IMG/VR virus record: IMGVR_UViG_3300047157_000091
Span: 1-50,009 of that record
Length of the DNA stretch: 50,009 nucleotides
Reading direction: 5' to 3' (one strand)
Source of the DNA: a virus
Below the pieces are notes generated by a model, which had not been told where the DNA came from, searched no databases, and worked only from the letters and a program-made list of their open reading frames with translations. Position 1 is the first letter of the stretch. Each line of letters begins with the position of its first letter. The translations under genes were made by a program, and so were the position numbers. Of this stretch, positions 1-7,386 are shown in pieces.

Positions 1-155
1 GTTACTGTTATTGTACCAGGTATAGTAATAGGTCCTGCAAGAACACCGTTCTCAACAGTTTGTGTACCATCAATAGTAGCTGCTTGATTTTTTATAAATT
101 CATTTGGAGCCGTTCCGCCTCCGATGTATTGGATTCCATTTACTATTGCCGTCAT
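1..155 (-). CDS. Small virion protein, 3' end cut by window edge
   Basis: ATG at 155 opens a frame of 51 codons that runs off the left edge without a stop. The product begins MTAIVNGIQYIGGG and has short Gly/Thr/Val stretches (GPITIPGTITVT), the low-complexity beta style of the neighbouring virion surface proteins. A purine-rich AGGAGG lies just upstream. It is last in the visible structural series, transcribed right to left. No catalytic motif is seen. A structural role is inferred from position and composition only. Confidence 0.6.
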   Translation of the reverse strand, partial: MTAIVNGIQYIGGGTAPNEFIKNQAATIDGTQTVENGVLAGPITIPGTITV

Positions 156-163
156 AATTCCTC

Positions 164-490
164 CTATGTACTTATTTCGTCGATAAATGATGTAACAATA
201 TCTAAAGATGAAGCGGTATCGCTTTGAGCTTTAAGTACGTCACCATTTGCCAACACAATTTTTGCACCGCCTTGAATTAGTTCGATTGCAGAGTTTGGTG
301 GAACGCTAACAGTCTTTGCAATAAAGTGATCGTTTCCTCCGTTTACAATCTGACAACTAGCCAAAACAGTTGAAGCGCTAGTATTACAGATTCTGATACC
401 AATAACTGCATCAAAGTCTCCACCAGTTACTAAAGTGACTGGAGATGTACCAACGTTTCTTTGTAAATTGTTTCTAAAATTTTGTGCCAT
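164..490 (-). CDS. Small virion structural protein, beta-rich
   Basis: 108 residues, intact frame, with AGGAAAAAAAT before the ATG. It alternates short hydrophobic strands with Thr/Ser/Gly turns and has no signal peptide or membrane segment. The C-terminal pattern (GDVLKAQSDTASSLDIVTSF) resembles that of the 110-residue protein at 44440-44772 (ILKVQASSGNVDVIASI), so the two look like distant paralogues. It lies in the connector and surface-protein group. A role as a head or tail accessory protein is inferred from context. Confidence 0.7.
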   Translation of the reverse strand: MAQNFRNNLQRNVGTSPVTLVTGGDFDAVIGIRICNTSASTVLASCQIVNGGNDHFIAKTVSVPPNSAIELIQGGAKIVLANGDVLKAQSDTASSLDIVTSFIDEIST

Positions 491-503
491 ATTTTTTTCC
501 TAT

Positions 504-887
504 TTATAATGCAACCGCCATTGCTAATGCAAAGCCAGCTGATGCTGCTCCTACTGGTGTACCTGTTGCATCCAAATAAACCGATTTACTTGCTGGTAAA
601 GTACAGAATACATCTTTTGTACCTGAAGCAAAGTTAACAGCTGCATCTGAATTAGAACTGGAGATAACTGTAGTTCTAGTTAAGTTTGCACTTGACCCAT
701 CTAATGTTCCAAGTCCAACTTCAAACTCTGTTGTACCTTGATTAAAGATACAATAGTAAGTCGTATTGCTGTTTCCTATTCCTTGTGCAAAAGTTTCAAA
801 ACCAGTTACTGCTGCTCCAAGTGCCATTGCACCTGTACCAGTAGTTGTGCTCGTTACTTTTACTCTGTCGTTTATTACCAACGCCAT
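504..887 (-). CDS. Conserved marine phage virion protein
   Basis: 127 residues starting MALVINDRVKVTSTTTG after a good Shine-Dalgarno (AGGAGAAA). The middle carries GNSNTTYYCIFNQG and VGLGTLDGSSANLTRTTV, the pattern of a small virion protein that I recognise from many marine and cyanophage genomes, usually near tail or surface genes. Its tail is Ala-rich (ASAGFALAMAVAL). The family's exact function is not established; it is probably a small decoration or tail-associated protein. It sits in a tight run with 10-20 bp gaps to its neighbours. Confidence 0.75.
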   Translation of the reverse strand: MALVINDRVKVTSTTTGTGAMALGAAVTGFETFAQGIGNSNTTYYCIFNQGTTEFEVGLGTLDGSSANLTRTTVISSSNSDAAVNFASGTKDVFCTLPASKSVYLDATGTPVGAASAGFALAMAVAL

Positions 888-898
888 AAATTTTCTCC

Positions 899-1345
899 TT
901 AACTCATACTAATAATTGCATTAGCAGGTGTAGCAGGATCAGGAAACGTAACAGTAAAAGTACCGTTCGTTGCTGTCTTGTTACCACCAAAATCTAAAAC
1001 CACTACTAATCTATTTGCTGTACCATCAACTGTATCTGTATTGTAAATCGCTGCAAAAGCTGCAGTGAAAGATGCACTACTATATGTAACATTATCAAAG
1101 TCAACTGAAGCAACAGCTGTACTAGATGCAACTCCAAGTCTTGTTAATGTTTTTACAGAATAGTTAGTTCCACCTGTAGTATCTACTTCACCATTTCCAG
1201 TTCCTGCTAGATATACTGTTGATGATGTTGAATAAGGATTAGTTGTGTATAAAGAAAATTTAAAAGTGTTTCCACCTGAAGCTTTAAAATTATGATTAGC
1301 TTCAAATAGAGCACCTCTAAAACTAAATGGGATTATGTTTGCCAT
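899..1345 (-). CDS. Virion structural protein, unknown function
   Basis: 148 residues beginning MANIIPFSFRGALFEANHNF. Ser/Thr/Gly-rich beta pattern throughout (FKFSLYTTNPYSTSSTVYLA), without cysteine clusters, membrane segments or enzyme motifs. The ATG follows AAGGAGATAAAAG. It is placed between the connector-like gene at 1364 and the small virion protein at 504, in the same operon. A structural role is inferred from the neighbourhood and the composition. Confidence 0.7.
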   Translation of the reverse strand: MANIIPFSFRGALFEANHNFKASGGNTFKFSLYTTNPYSTSSTVYLAGTGNGEVDTTGGTNYSVKTLTRLGVASSTAVASVDFDNVTYSSASFTAAFAAIYNTDTVDGTANRLVVVLDFGGNKTATNGTFTVTFPDPATPANAIISMS

Positions 1346-1363
1346 ATTCTTTTATCTCCTTAA

Positions 1364-2056
1364 TTAACTTGATGGTGGTTTAACGTTAAGTTGAGCGCGA
1401 ACTTCACCATCTTGATATTCGTCTCTGCGTCTGATACCGATTTGCTCGATAGCGTACGATTCTAATGCTTGATTATAAGCCTGTTGGTAGTATTGTAACA
1501 TATCCTGTGGACCTTTCAAGTATCCAAATGTATTTACCAGACAAGCGTATAAAAGTAAATCTTGATATTTATTTGATAGATAAGTTCCATTTGTGGCTGG
1601 AGCTGGAGTAGATGTTGTATCTGTTATAGTCTCTGGTTCTTTATCATATGATATTGTAATTTCATAAGTTTTATCAGGAGTTGGGGCCACTACCCAAAAC
1701 TCTTCATCCCAATTAGCATAGTATTTAGGTATATCTACAGCTTGAGTATCTGGTGTAGAATAATATTCTGCCATAAAACTAGTATCTCTTTGTTCTAAAT
1801 AATATTGATTTCCAGCTTGATCTTTAAATTGTACATATCTAATTGCTCTTAAATTATCAGGAATAGTTACATATCTATTTCCAATAATAGCATTTGATGT
1901 TGCATAGAATACATTTTGATCTGTATCTATTTCTCTATAAATTCTGTTTTCTGCATTCTTAATTAAAGTATTAAGAACAGAAGTACTTAAAACACTAGAG
2001 CTAACTTCTGTAAAATTTCTAATATCGTCTTGTAAATTTGCTAAAGTATATGCCAT
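1364..2056 (-). CDS. Head-tail adaptor (connector) protein, SU10-adaptor-like
   Basis: 230 residues. The N-terminal part is helical (LANLQDDIRNFTE, then LNTLIKNAENRIYREID). A central beta region follows (RYVTIPDNLRAIRYVQF, EFWVVAPTPDKTYEITISY), and a helical C-terminus has YQDLLLYACLVNTFGYLKG. This alternation and the sentence-like pattern 'ENRIYRE...P.NL..I..V' are typical of phage adaptor proteins that sit below the portal in short-tailed and SU10-like phages. The family call is from recollection of the pattern. Its start codon overlaps the stop of the gene upstream (TAATG), which suggests translational coupling. Intact frame. Confidence 0.65.
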   Translation of the reverse strand: MAYTLANLQDDIRNFTEVSSSVLSTSVLNTLIKNAENRIYREIDTDQNVFYATSNAIIGNRYVTIPDNLRAIRYVQFKDQAGNQYYLEQRDTSFMAEYYSTPDTQAVDIPKYYANWDEEFWVVAPTPDKTYEITISYDKEPETITDTTSTPAPATNGTYLSNKYQDLLLYACLVNTFGYLKGPQDMLQYYQQAYNQALESYAIEQIGIRRRDEYQDGEVRAQLNVKPPSS

Positions 2057-2689
2057 TATCCGTTTACTACCTCAAGTGTTACTGGTCCTGCTGAACAGTT
2101 TGCTCCACCACCTTCTACATTACCTGTTGTAGCATTACTAGTACTTGTTATATAAAAATAATTTATTGGAACTGTTAATGGATCAGTAGTTGTAGCTCCT
2201 GTAACATTTCCTGATGAATCTATTTGTACCTAATGCAATTGTAAAACCATTTGCATTATTTAAATCACTTACATTATCAAATGTAGGTATGTTTGCAAAA
2301 GCTTGTAAATTTTTTGCATCTGCTCCACCACCTCCAGCACTAATTACTTCTGGTGGTCCTCTAAATCTTACAATGTCTCCAGCTTTTCTTTGATGATCTT
2401 CTGAATAAACATTTACATAAGTTGTTCCACTATAAATTATAGAAGTAAATGGATTGTTATCTAATAAAATTAAACTTGCAACCGATGCAGGTTGTGGTCT
2501 TGGATTAAATAAAGCTTGTGGATCACTGAACCAACTGGTTTTGGTTGAAGTTGTGGTTGCTTTGGTTCAAACTCTGAATAATGAACTAATGCTCCATTCC
2601 ATTCTCTAACCATTTCATGAATAAGGAAATCTCATTCCTGATCTATCAGAAATTGCTAATGCGTATTTACCTGAAGCGTAGCCAGCCAT
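2056..2689 (-). CDS. Virion structural protein (frame broken by indels)
   Basis: ATG at 2689 starts MAGYASGKYALAISDRSG and the last codons end TLEVVNG before a TAA at 2056-2058 that overlaps the next ATG. Between them the coding sense changes frame at about 2625, 2540 and 2230, but a coherent protein continues (GALVHYSEFEPKQPQ; NNPFTSIIYSGTTYVNVYSE; AGDIVRFRGPPEVISAGGGG). I read it as one gene of about 210 residues with sequencing indels, not a decayed gene. Function unknown; connector or tail component by position. Start and stop coupled to both neighbours. Confidence 0.6.
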
Positions 2690-3405
2690 TATACTCCATC
2701 TCCATAAAATGTTTGTGGTGAAATGAAAGTAGATGTTCCTTGATTGTCTGCATCAAGTGCTCTTAATAATTCACTTTCATATCTTCGTTCTAATTCTTGA
2801 CTCATTTCTGGTGAATATTTTAAACTTAAATAATAAGCTAGTCCTGACATCATACAAGGATAGAATCTATTTACTACATCAGATGTATTATTATAAGCAC
2901 CAACATCTTGAATTTTAGATAAATAATAAAAACAAAATTGAAAACTACTTGGTGTAGTTGTGCTTGATACACTTGAACTTGGTGTAGCATATAAAAAAAT
3001 ACTTGGATTTAATTTTCTTCTACATAGTATTGTGAAGGAGTACCTTTAGTTAATTTATTTGGTGTTTGTGAATATTGTGATCTACTAATTTGTGTTAATG
3101 CAACATCTTGTGGGTGCTGTTGTAGTAGAATTATTTCTATAATAAGCTTCTAATACAGTGAATCAATATCTTGTGGAAAATTAACTGAATCACTTGCAAA
3201 ACTATATTCTGCTTGACCTTCTACTAAAGGTACTTTAGCTAATTTTACTTTCCATAAATGAACACCTCTATTACCCCATTCTTGAAACATTATATTTAAT
3301 GATCTTCTTGCAGATCTTAATTGATAACCTGTTCTAGTTCCTCTTACACCAGTTCTCTCAAAAGCTTCTTCTATAATTTCATCTATTTGTGGATTAAATT
3401 CTGTA
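2689..3405 (-). CDS. Head-tail connector or stopper-like protein (frame broken)
   Basis: The clear part reads NPQIDEIIEEAFERTGVRG and ARRSLNIMFQEWGNRGVHLW, followed after frame changes near 3150 and 3010 by YYRNNSTTTAPQDVAL, SQYSQTPNKLTKGTPS, FYPCMMSGLAYYLSLKYS and ELERRYESELLRALDADN. The layout (N-terminal helix, 'LN.M..EW...G..LW', beta core, C-terminal helices ending in a stop overlapping the next ATG) resembles phage head-completion or connector proteins of marine podovirus-like phages. About 238 residues when repaired. No ATG is visible at the expected start near 3405, so the start is uncertain. It overlaps the end of the cupredoxin-like gene. Confidence 0.55.
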
Positions 3406-3790
3406 TTCTGAAGTTGGTGAAATAGTTTGAGCAGTATTACCCATACCACTATGAGCAGTACAATAATAAAATAATAGTGGAGCGCCTGTAGTTCTAACTG
3501 GTGCAACATTAAAAGTTGTTTTTGCTCCTGCACTTCCAGGTGTTCCAGTTGAGGTTACACCTGTAGTGTAAGCTGTACCTGCTGGTGTTGCGTGTGTACC
3601 ATTATCTGTAGTTGAAAAAGCTATTTGGTGTGTACCACCTTTGTTACTTATCGGATTGATCAAAGATATAAGTATTACCTTCTTGTAAATAAAGGACAAC
3701 GTTGGCCTCTCCGTTAATATAATATTTATTACCGGTACCGTATTTGTTAGTCCCCGTTGCTACGGTTACTGTGTAAGTTATTGTAGCCAC
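3394..3790 (-). CDS. Cupredoxin-like virion protein with type-1 copper motif
   Basis: About 132 residues after repairing one indel near 3655. A GTG start at 3790 follows AGGATTAAATT. Beta strands YTVTVATGT, KYYINGEANVVLYLQ and NTYIFDQS lead to a His in GGTHQIAFS (about residue 52). The C-terminal loop LLFYYCTAHSGMGN (about residues 103-115) gives Cys-x2-His-x2-Met. In the cupredoxin family (amicyanin has C-x2-H-x2-M) such His, Cys, His and Met residues bind type-1 copper. Related domains occur in marine phage structural proteins, where copper binding is, to my knowledge, untested. It lies in the head-tail/surface operon, so it is probably on the virion. Fold call fairly sure; copper binding is inference. 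Confidence 0.7.
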
Positions 3791-3799
3791 AATTTAATC

Positions 3800-4080
3800 C
3801 TACGTAAATGTTATAGTAACACCAGGTGTTGCAGTTAAATCTAAATAAACTCCTTCATCAAATAAAATTCCTGAACCAGGAACATAAAAATCTATTCCTT
3901 CAGTTCCAAATTTAAATGTAGCTATTACAGTTCCTGCAGCTCCACCACTTTTAAAAATTATACTAGAACTTGCAGCACCTTCAGCTTGAATGCCAGTTAT
4001 TCTAGCTCTTTGTGTTGTAGGAACCATTTGTCCATCTGCTGTAGCGTGGCTACTAGTTGATCACTTGAGTATGATGCCAT
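3800..4080 (-). CDS. Small virion protein, conserved in marine phages (frame broken)
   Basis: ATG at 4080 starts MASYSSDQLVATA. After a one-base shift near 4045 the frame continues DGQMVPTTQRARITGIQ, SSSIIFKSGGAAGTVIATF and ends YLDLTATPGVTITFT. About 92 residues, all beta-type, ending directly before the cupredoxin-like gene. The 'QRARITGIQAEG...FYVPGSGILF' pattern is one I recognise from small proteins of marine phages, often beside structural genes. It is perhaps a surface or decoration protein. RBS AAGGAGAAAC is close to the ATG. Confidence 0.65.
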
Positions 4081-4099
4081 TTGTTTCTCCTTAAATTTT

Positions 4100-4119
4100 G
4101 TGTGGGCCGAAGCCCACAC
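4100..4119 (-). other. Intercistronic hairpin with UUCG tetraloop
   Basis: On the minus strand GTGTGGGC-TTCG-GCCCACAC forms an 8-bp perfect stem closed by C-UUCG-G, the most stable RNA tetraloop class. It follows the stop of the 4132-4647 gene and precedes the ribosome site of the next gene. Only AAAATTTAA follows, so it is not a standard intrinsic terminator. It more likely protects or processes mRNA ends between genes, or attenuates weakly. Confidence 0.65.
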
Positions 4120-4131
4120 TTAATTAATTAA

Positions 4132-4647
4132 TTACGCTGACTCTTGGCCGTCATCAATAATGTGATACCAAATATAACCTTCAGCAGAACCTGCACCACC
4201 GGCACCTGTTCCTGTGATTTGTATTTTAGCTTGTTCAGTAGCACTAAAGATTGTACCAATTGATACGCCTTGTTTATTGTTAGCTGCACCACTTGCACCT
4301 GGGAATGAAAACCCTGGGAAGTATGTTCCGATTGCAGCGTTAGTAGTTGCTCCGCCATCTACTAAAGCATCAGCATCTAAAACTCCTGCAACTACACCTA
4401 CTAAACCTAAATCAAAAGTATTAGCTGCACCTGCGTTTGTGCAAGTTACTTGTACTTTAGATATTAAAGCGTTTTTTGGGATTAAAACATCAGTTAAGTT
4501 AGTTGAAGATTTTGTAGCACTTCTAACGCCCGCTGTTTGAAAATCAGCGATGTGAAATTGTGCACATACTTCTACTGAACCAGCAACTGAAGTTCTGTTA
4601 CCGTCTCCGTTTTGTCTTACATTTCCTGTAAATGTTGTGTTTGCCAT
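4132..4647 (-). CDS. Virion structural protein, Gly/Ala/Thr-rich
   Basis: 171 residues, intact, starting MANTTFTGNVRQNGDGNRT with a strong Shine-Dalgarno (AGGAGGAATATAAA). Beta-rich with Gly/Ala/Thr loops (FDLGLVGVVAGVLDADALV) and a C-terminal YIWYHIIDDGQESA. No enzymatic motifs. It has its own candidate promoter in the 170 bp upstream and a stable hairpin just downstream, which hints at high-level expression, as expected of an abundant capsid decoration or tail protein. Exact role unknown. Confidence 0.7.
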   Translation of the reverse strand: MANTTFTGNVRQNGDGNRTSVAGSVEVCAQFHIADFQTAGVRSATKSSTNLTDVLIPKNALISKVQVTCTNAGAANTFDLGLVGVVAGVLDADALVDGGATTNAAIGTYFPGFSFPGASGAANNKQGVSIGTIFSATEQAKIQITGTGAGGAGSAEGYIWYHIIDDGQESA

Positions 4648-4742
4648 TTTATATTCCTCCTAGAATACGTAAATATAATTACCTAGGGTATATCGACTAT
4701 ACGCGTTTATATTTACTATTTGTATTAATGTATAGTGACTAG

Positions 4743-4771
4743 TTTATATATTAATTTTGAGTAGAGCGCAA
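4743..4771 (-). promoter_or_regulatory. Candidate sigma-70 promoter before the 4132-4647 gene
   Basis: On the minus strand TTGCGC (-35, 4 of 6) is followed after 17 bp by TATAAA (-10, 5 of 6), within the 170-bp gene-free stretch between 4648 and 4817. This stretch is AT-rich and otherwise shows only a short inverted repeat (GTATA/TATAC). It fits an internal promoter for the virion gene downstream. Moderate support only. Confidence 0.4.
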
Positions 4772-4817
4772 GAGAGCCTGTAATGTGAAATGATTTTTCA
4801 ACGATGTAGCTTTTGTA

Positions 4818-5027
4818 TTAAGTAGCTACAGAAACTTGTGGAGCAGCGCCTTCAACGCTATTCTGCCTGTGGGCAATAGCTGCTTCTTCCAGCTTGATCT
4901 TTGTAATGACTTCTTTTACTTTGTCATCAATTCTGACCATTTCAAGAGTGTATCTATTATTAGATAGATGCTCCTGTTCCCACTTCAACTCCAAGGACCT
5001 TTTTGCTTTGTATAGGTCTTGTATCAT
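4818..5027 (-). CDS. Small helical protein, unknown function
   Basis: 69 residues: MIQDLYKAKRSLELKWEQEH then RIDDKVKEVITKIKLEEAAI, a charged heptad-like pattern suggesting a helical hairpin or coiled coil. Short variable tail. First gene after the promoter at 5085-5112. Its ribosome site (AGGAGG) lies inside a short hairpin. No family recognised. It could be a small regulator or a virion accessory protein. Confidence 0.65.
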   Translation of the reverse strand: MIQDLYKAKRSLELKWEQEHLSNNRYTLEMVRIDDKVKEVITKIKLEEAAIAHRQNSVEGAAPQVSVAT

Positions 5028-5049
5028 AATAACCTCCTCATAGGTTATT
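5028..5049 (-). promoter_or_regulatory. Hairpin partly hiding the Shine-Dalgarno
   Basis: On the minus strand AATAACC (7 bp) pairs with GGTTATT around the loop TATGAGGA. The AGGAGG ribosome site of the gene starting at 5027 is split between loop and stem, directly before the ATG. This arrangement can limit translation initiation. It is the sequence picture only; no known riboswitch class matches. Confidence 0.4.
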
Positions 5050-5084
5050 CGTTTATTTGGGAAAACATTCCCGTTCTTTCCCAG

Positions 5085-5112
5085 ATAATATCATTTTTCC
5101 CTAGTTTGTCAA
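5085..5112 (-). promoter_or_regulatory. Near-consensus sigma-70 promoter after the capsid terminator
   Basis: On the minus strand TTGACA (6 of 6) is followed after 16 bp by TATTAT (5 of 6). It lies between the capsid gene's terminator (5225-5253) and the connector/surface genes, so transcription stopped after the capsid can restart here. The transcript would begin just after 5085 and lead into the 69-residue gene. Confidence 0.65.
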
Positions 5113-5209
5113 CTATTGATTTTCTAATGAGGTTGGATTATCTTCTGCTTCTACTTCAAATTTTCCGTGGTAGATCATAAGCCCATATATTTACTAGGAA
5201 TTTAGTCAT
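5113..5209 (-). CDS. Tiny ORF between capsid terminator and promoter (one indel)
   Basis: ATG at 5209 after AAGGTGAGAAA opens MTKFLVNIWAYD. After one base shift near 5172 the sense continues YHGKFEVEAEDNPTSLENQ and stops at 5113, about 31 residues. The good ribosome site and acidic tail make a small gene plausible. The pattern resembles tiny phage proteins, but I cannot assign a role. Its stop abuts the -35 box of the promoter. Confidence 0.4.
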
Positions 5210-5224
5210 TTTCTCACCTTATTT

Positions 5225-5253
5225 AAAAAAAGGGGCCGAATTGTGTCGGCCCC
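5225..5253 (-). terminator. Strong intrinsic terminator after the major capsid gene
   Basis: On the minus strand GGGGCCGA-CACAAT-TCGGCCCC is a perfect 8-bp GC-rich stem with a 6-nt loop, followed at once by seven T. It begins about 14 bp after the capsid stop codon. It is a textbook Rho-independent terminator for the head operon. Confidence 0.9.
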
Positions 5254-5266
5254 TAAATTTTATTGA

Positions 5267-6171
5267 TTACGTTGCGTTTGAACCAAAGATACCTCTTGGA
5301 TCAGAAAATCCAAATACATATCTTTCTCTCGCTTTGTATCTAACGTTGCCTGTATCAAAGTCACCTTCCATAGAAGTTTTGATAGGTGATCTATTGAAAT
5401 GCTTAAGACCATTAGGCACATCAGTTTTAATGAAGAACTTCTTCGCAGCAGTTAAGTAGTTATTTACTACATATCCACCAGAGATCATTCCCATATTTCT
5501 GATTGCGTTAATGTCGTTATCAGCAGTACCTGTTCTACCAGCAGAATTCATAAGTCTGTCAGCAGTAAATTGAAGAGCTGAAGGAATTATTAATTTAACT
5601 CCTTGCGCCGCAATTTTTAGGCCTCTTTCATCAGTGAAAGCCGCGATGTCAATCAACGACTGTTCTAATGAAGTTTCATTAAGTTCAGCAGCTGTTGCTA
5701 ATTCATTTGAAAAGTACCTGCTAATGTTGGGTGGTCAGCAGCGCAAAGCTCCTTACCATCTCCACCAGCAAAATTACTATCAAATGCATTGTTAAGTACC
5801 GCTGCACCTTTGATATTTTTAGTAGACGCCATAGATCTTGCTAAAGCTTTTGTATATCTAGACGCAAGTCTGTCATACAAGTTATCTTCGATAGCTTCTT
5901 CTGTGATAGCGAATGCTAATGCAATCGTTTCGTTAGTGTAACGAGCTGTAAAAGTTTCTTGCGCTTGGTCGAACTGAACGCCTTGGCCTTCAGCTTTAAC
6001 TGCTGCGTTTGCGAAACCAGCTAACATCACTTCCTCTTCGAAAGCTCTGTCTGATGATTCAGTGTCAAAAATCTCTGTCCACTGCTCGCCGTATTGTTTG
6101 TATTCCAAGCCGAATAGTGCATTCAAACCTGGCTCTAGTTCTTTAACTAGTTGTGCTCTTGATATTGCCAT
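5267..6171 (-). CDS. Major capsid protein (HK97-like fold expected; one indel)
   Basis: About 300 residues once one base shift near 5705 is repaired. N-terminal half: MAISRAQLVKELEPGLNALF, EDNLYDRLASRYTKALARSM and AAVLNNAFDSNFAGGDGK. C-terminal half: RGLKIAAQGVKLIIPSALQF, ISGGYVVNNYLTAAKKFFIK and FGFSDPRGIFGSNAT. The 'FEEEVMLAGF ... ARYTNETIALAFAITEEA ... KLIIPS.LQF' pattern is that of major capsid proteins of marine phages related to HMO-2011-type viruses. It builds the icosahedral shell together with the scaffold and portal encoded upstream. The strong terminator right after it fits a highly expressed gene. Confidence 0.85.
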
Positions 6172-6186
6172 ATCTATATGCTCCTA

Positions 6187-6843
6187 TTAGTTAGAAATAG
6201 ATGCTGCTGGCGAAATTTGAACTATTTGGTTCGAATTAAGCACTGATGCATCATTGTTTGCCGGATCGTTTGCCGTTCTTACAATTCTAAACATTGAAGT
6301 AGCTGCTGTTCCAGTAATATCTAATTTTACTGTAGATTGTCCCTCGTATTGAGTTCCAGTTGTAGCTCCATCAGTTGGATTGAATGTATGAAGAAGGTTT
6401 GCTTGAGTTACCGCTGCATCCGCTTTGCAAGTATATTCTTGCATAGGGTTGTCGTTAACTAAACCGATTCCGTCATCTGATCCAGTATTGTAGTCCTTTG
6501 CGAACGTAGTACTAGCCAAGATGTGGTTTGCGAAAGTAGGTTTTTTCGTAGAAGCGTTTATGTAAAATGCTCCGTTGAAAACACCTATGATAGGTTGGAT
6601 GTTAGATGTTCCAGTTGACCAACCTGCTCCACCAGCTATACCATCGTCCATAGTAGCCGCTGTAGTATCTTGTAGATACCCATCGTCACCTGCCGTATGC
6701 TGATGTGAAACAGGATTGTTTTGAAAAATCCCAACACCTAAACCTGATTTGATTTTGTATTCAGCCTGACCGCCTGTAGCAGGAGTTGATCCTACTGTAG
6801 GGGCTTGTCTAAATCCAAAACCTTCTGTTTGGTTTGCTGCCAT
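6187..6843 (-). CDS. Capsid-associated structural protein, possible decoration protein
   Basis: 218 residues, intact, MAANQTEGFGFRQAPTVGST at the start and SNQIVQISPAASISN at the end. Rich in Gly, Thr, Asn and Asp, with beta-type strands and no enzyme motif. It sits immediately upstream of the capsid gene with a 15-bp gap and AAGGAAACAACA before the ATG. In related marine phages a gene of this size occupies this place and is treated as a virion protein. A shell decoration or accessory role is inference. Confidence 0.65.
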   Translation of the reverse strand: MAANQTEGFGFRQAPTVGSTPATGGQAEYKIKSGLGVGIFQNNPVSHQHTAGDDGYLQDTTAATMDDGIAGGAGWSTGTSNIQPIIGVFNGAFYINASTKKPTFANHILASTTFAKDYNTGSDDGIGLVNDNPMQEYTCKADAAVTQANLLHTFNPTDGATTGTQYEGQSTVKLDITGTAATSMFRIVRTANDPANNDASVLNSNQIVQISPAASISN

Positions 6844-6861
6844 TGTTGTTTCCTTTTTTAT

Positions 6862-6885
6862 GTATTTGGCTACATAGCCAAATAC
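6862..6885 (-). other. Intercistronic perfect hairpin, 10-bp stem
   Basis: GTATTTGGCT-4 nt-AGCCAAATAC forms a perfect 10-bp stem with a 4-nt loop in the gap between the genes at 6926 and 6843. On the minus strand it is followed by ATAAAAAAGG, with no T-run, so it is not a normal terminator. It lies just before the ribosome site of the capsid-associated gene and may stabilise or process the mRNA. Confidence 0.6.
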
Positions 6886-6925
6886 GGATTAATTTATTTT
6901 GTTGGGACTAGAAATTGTTAAAAGA

Positions 6926-7384
6926 CTATTTCTTTGTACCACCAAAAGTTACACGAGTATTAGATTCATTACTGAATTTCATACTTGGGTGCTGTTCCTT
7001 CATAAGATTGTTCTCTACTGCTTCTTCTTTAGCCTCGTTTTGCTTTTTATAATAAGCATCGATTTGAAGCGCAATCTCTTCGGGTATCCTAGCCAGCAAT
7101 AGGCCTCCCACTCCAATAACTCCAGCGTATCTGCCTTCTGTCATCTCTGGATATTGTGAGTCTGGATATTCATCGGCTCTCACCAATTCCCATCCTTCTC
7201 TCAAAGATGATGCTACATTTTTAGCATCTGATTGTCCGAGTATCTCGGCACGTATCCATTGATGTCTGTATCCAGTTGGCGCTGGTGGTGCATCAAGTGA
7301 GTTGGGTGGAGTCCAAACTTTTTTGACTTCTATTTTGTCTCTAGTTTGACTCGCACGTGAAGTTTTTATTTTATCATTTTCCAT
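6926..7384 (-). CDS. Conserved head-assembly region protein, unknown function
   Basis: 152 residues, intact. It contains LDAPPAPTGYRHQWIRAEIL, ASSLREGWELVRADEYPDSQ and GRYAGVIGVGGLLLARIPEE, then a charged helix and a C-terminal STRVTFG-type ending (NTRVTFGGTKK). I recognise this pattern from a gene that is regularly placed between scaffold and capsid in marine phages. No function is known. It may be a head-assembly factor. It starts 2 bp after the scaffold stop, so the two are in one operon. Confidence 0.65.
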   Translation of the reverse strand: MENDKIKTSRASQTRDKIEVKKVWTPPNSLDAPPAPTGYRHQWIRAEILGQSDAKNVASSLREGWELVRADEYPDSQYPEMTEGRYAGVIGVGGLLLARIPEEIALQIDAYYKKQNEAKEEAVENNLMKEQHPSMKFSNESNTRVTFGGTKK

Positions 7385-7386
7385 AT

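Noticed and set aside
4214-4540. 108-codon plus-strand frame
   Set aside because: Opposite the intact 171-residue virion gene; Ala/Pro/Lys-rich nonsense composition.
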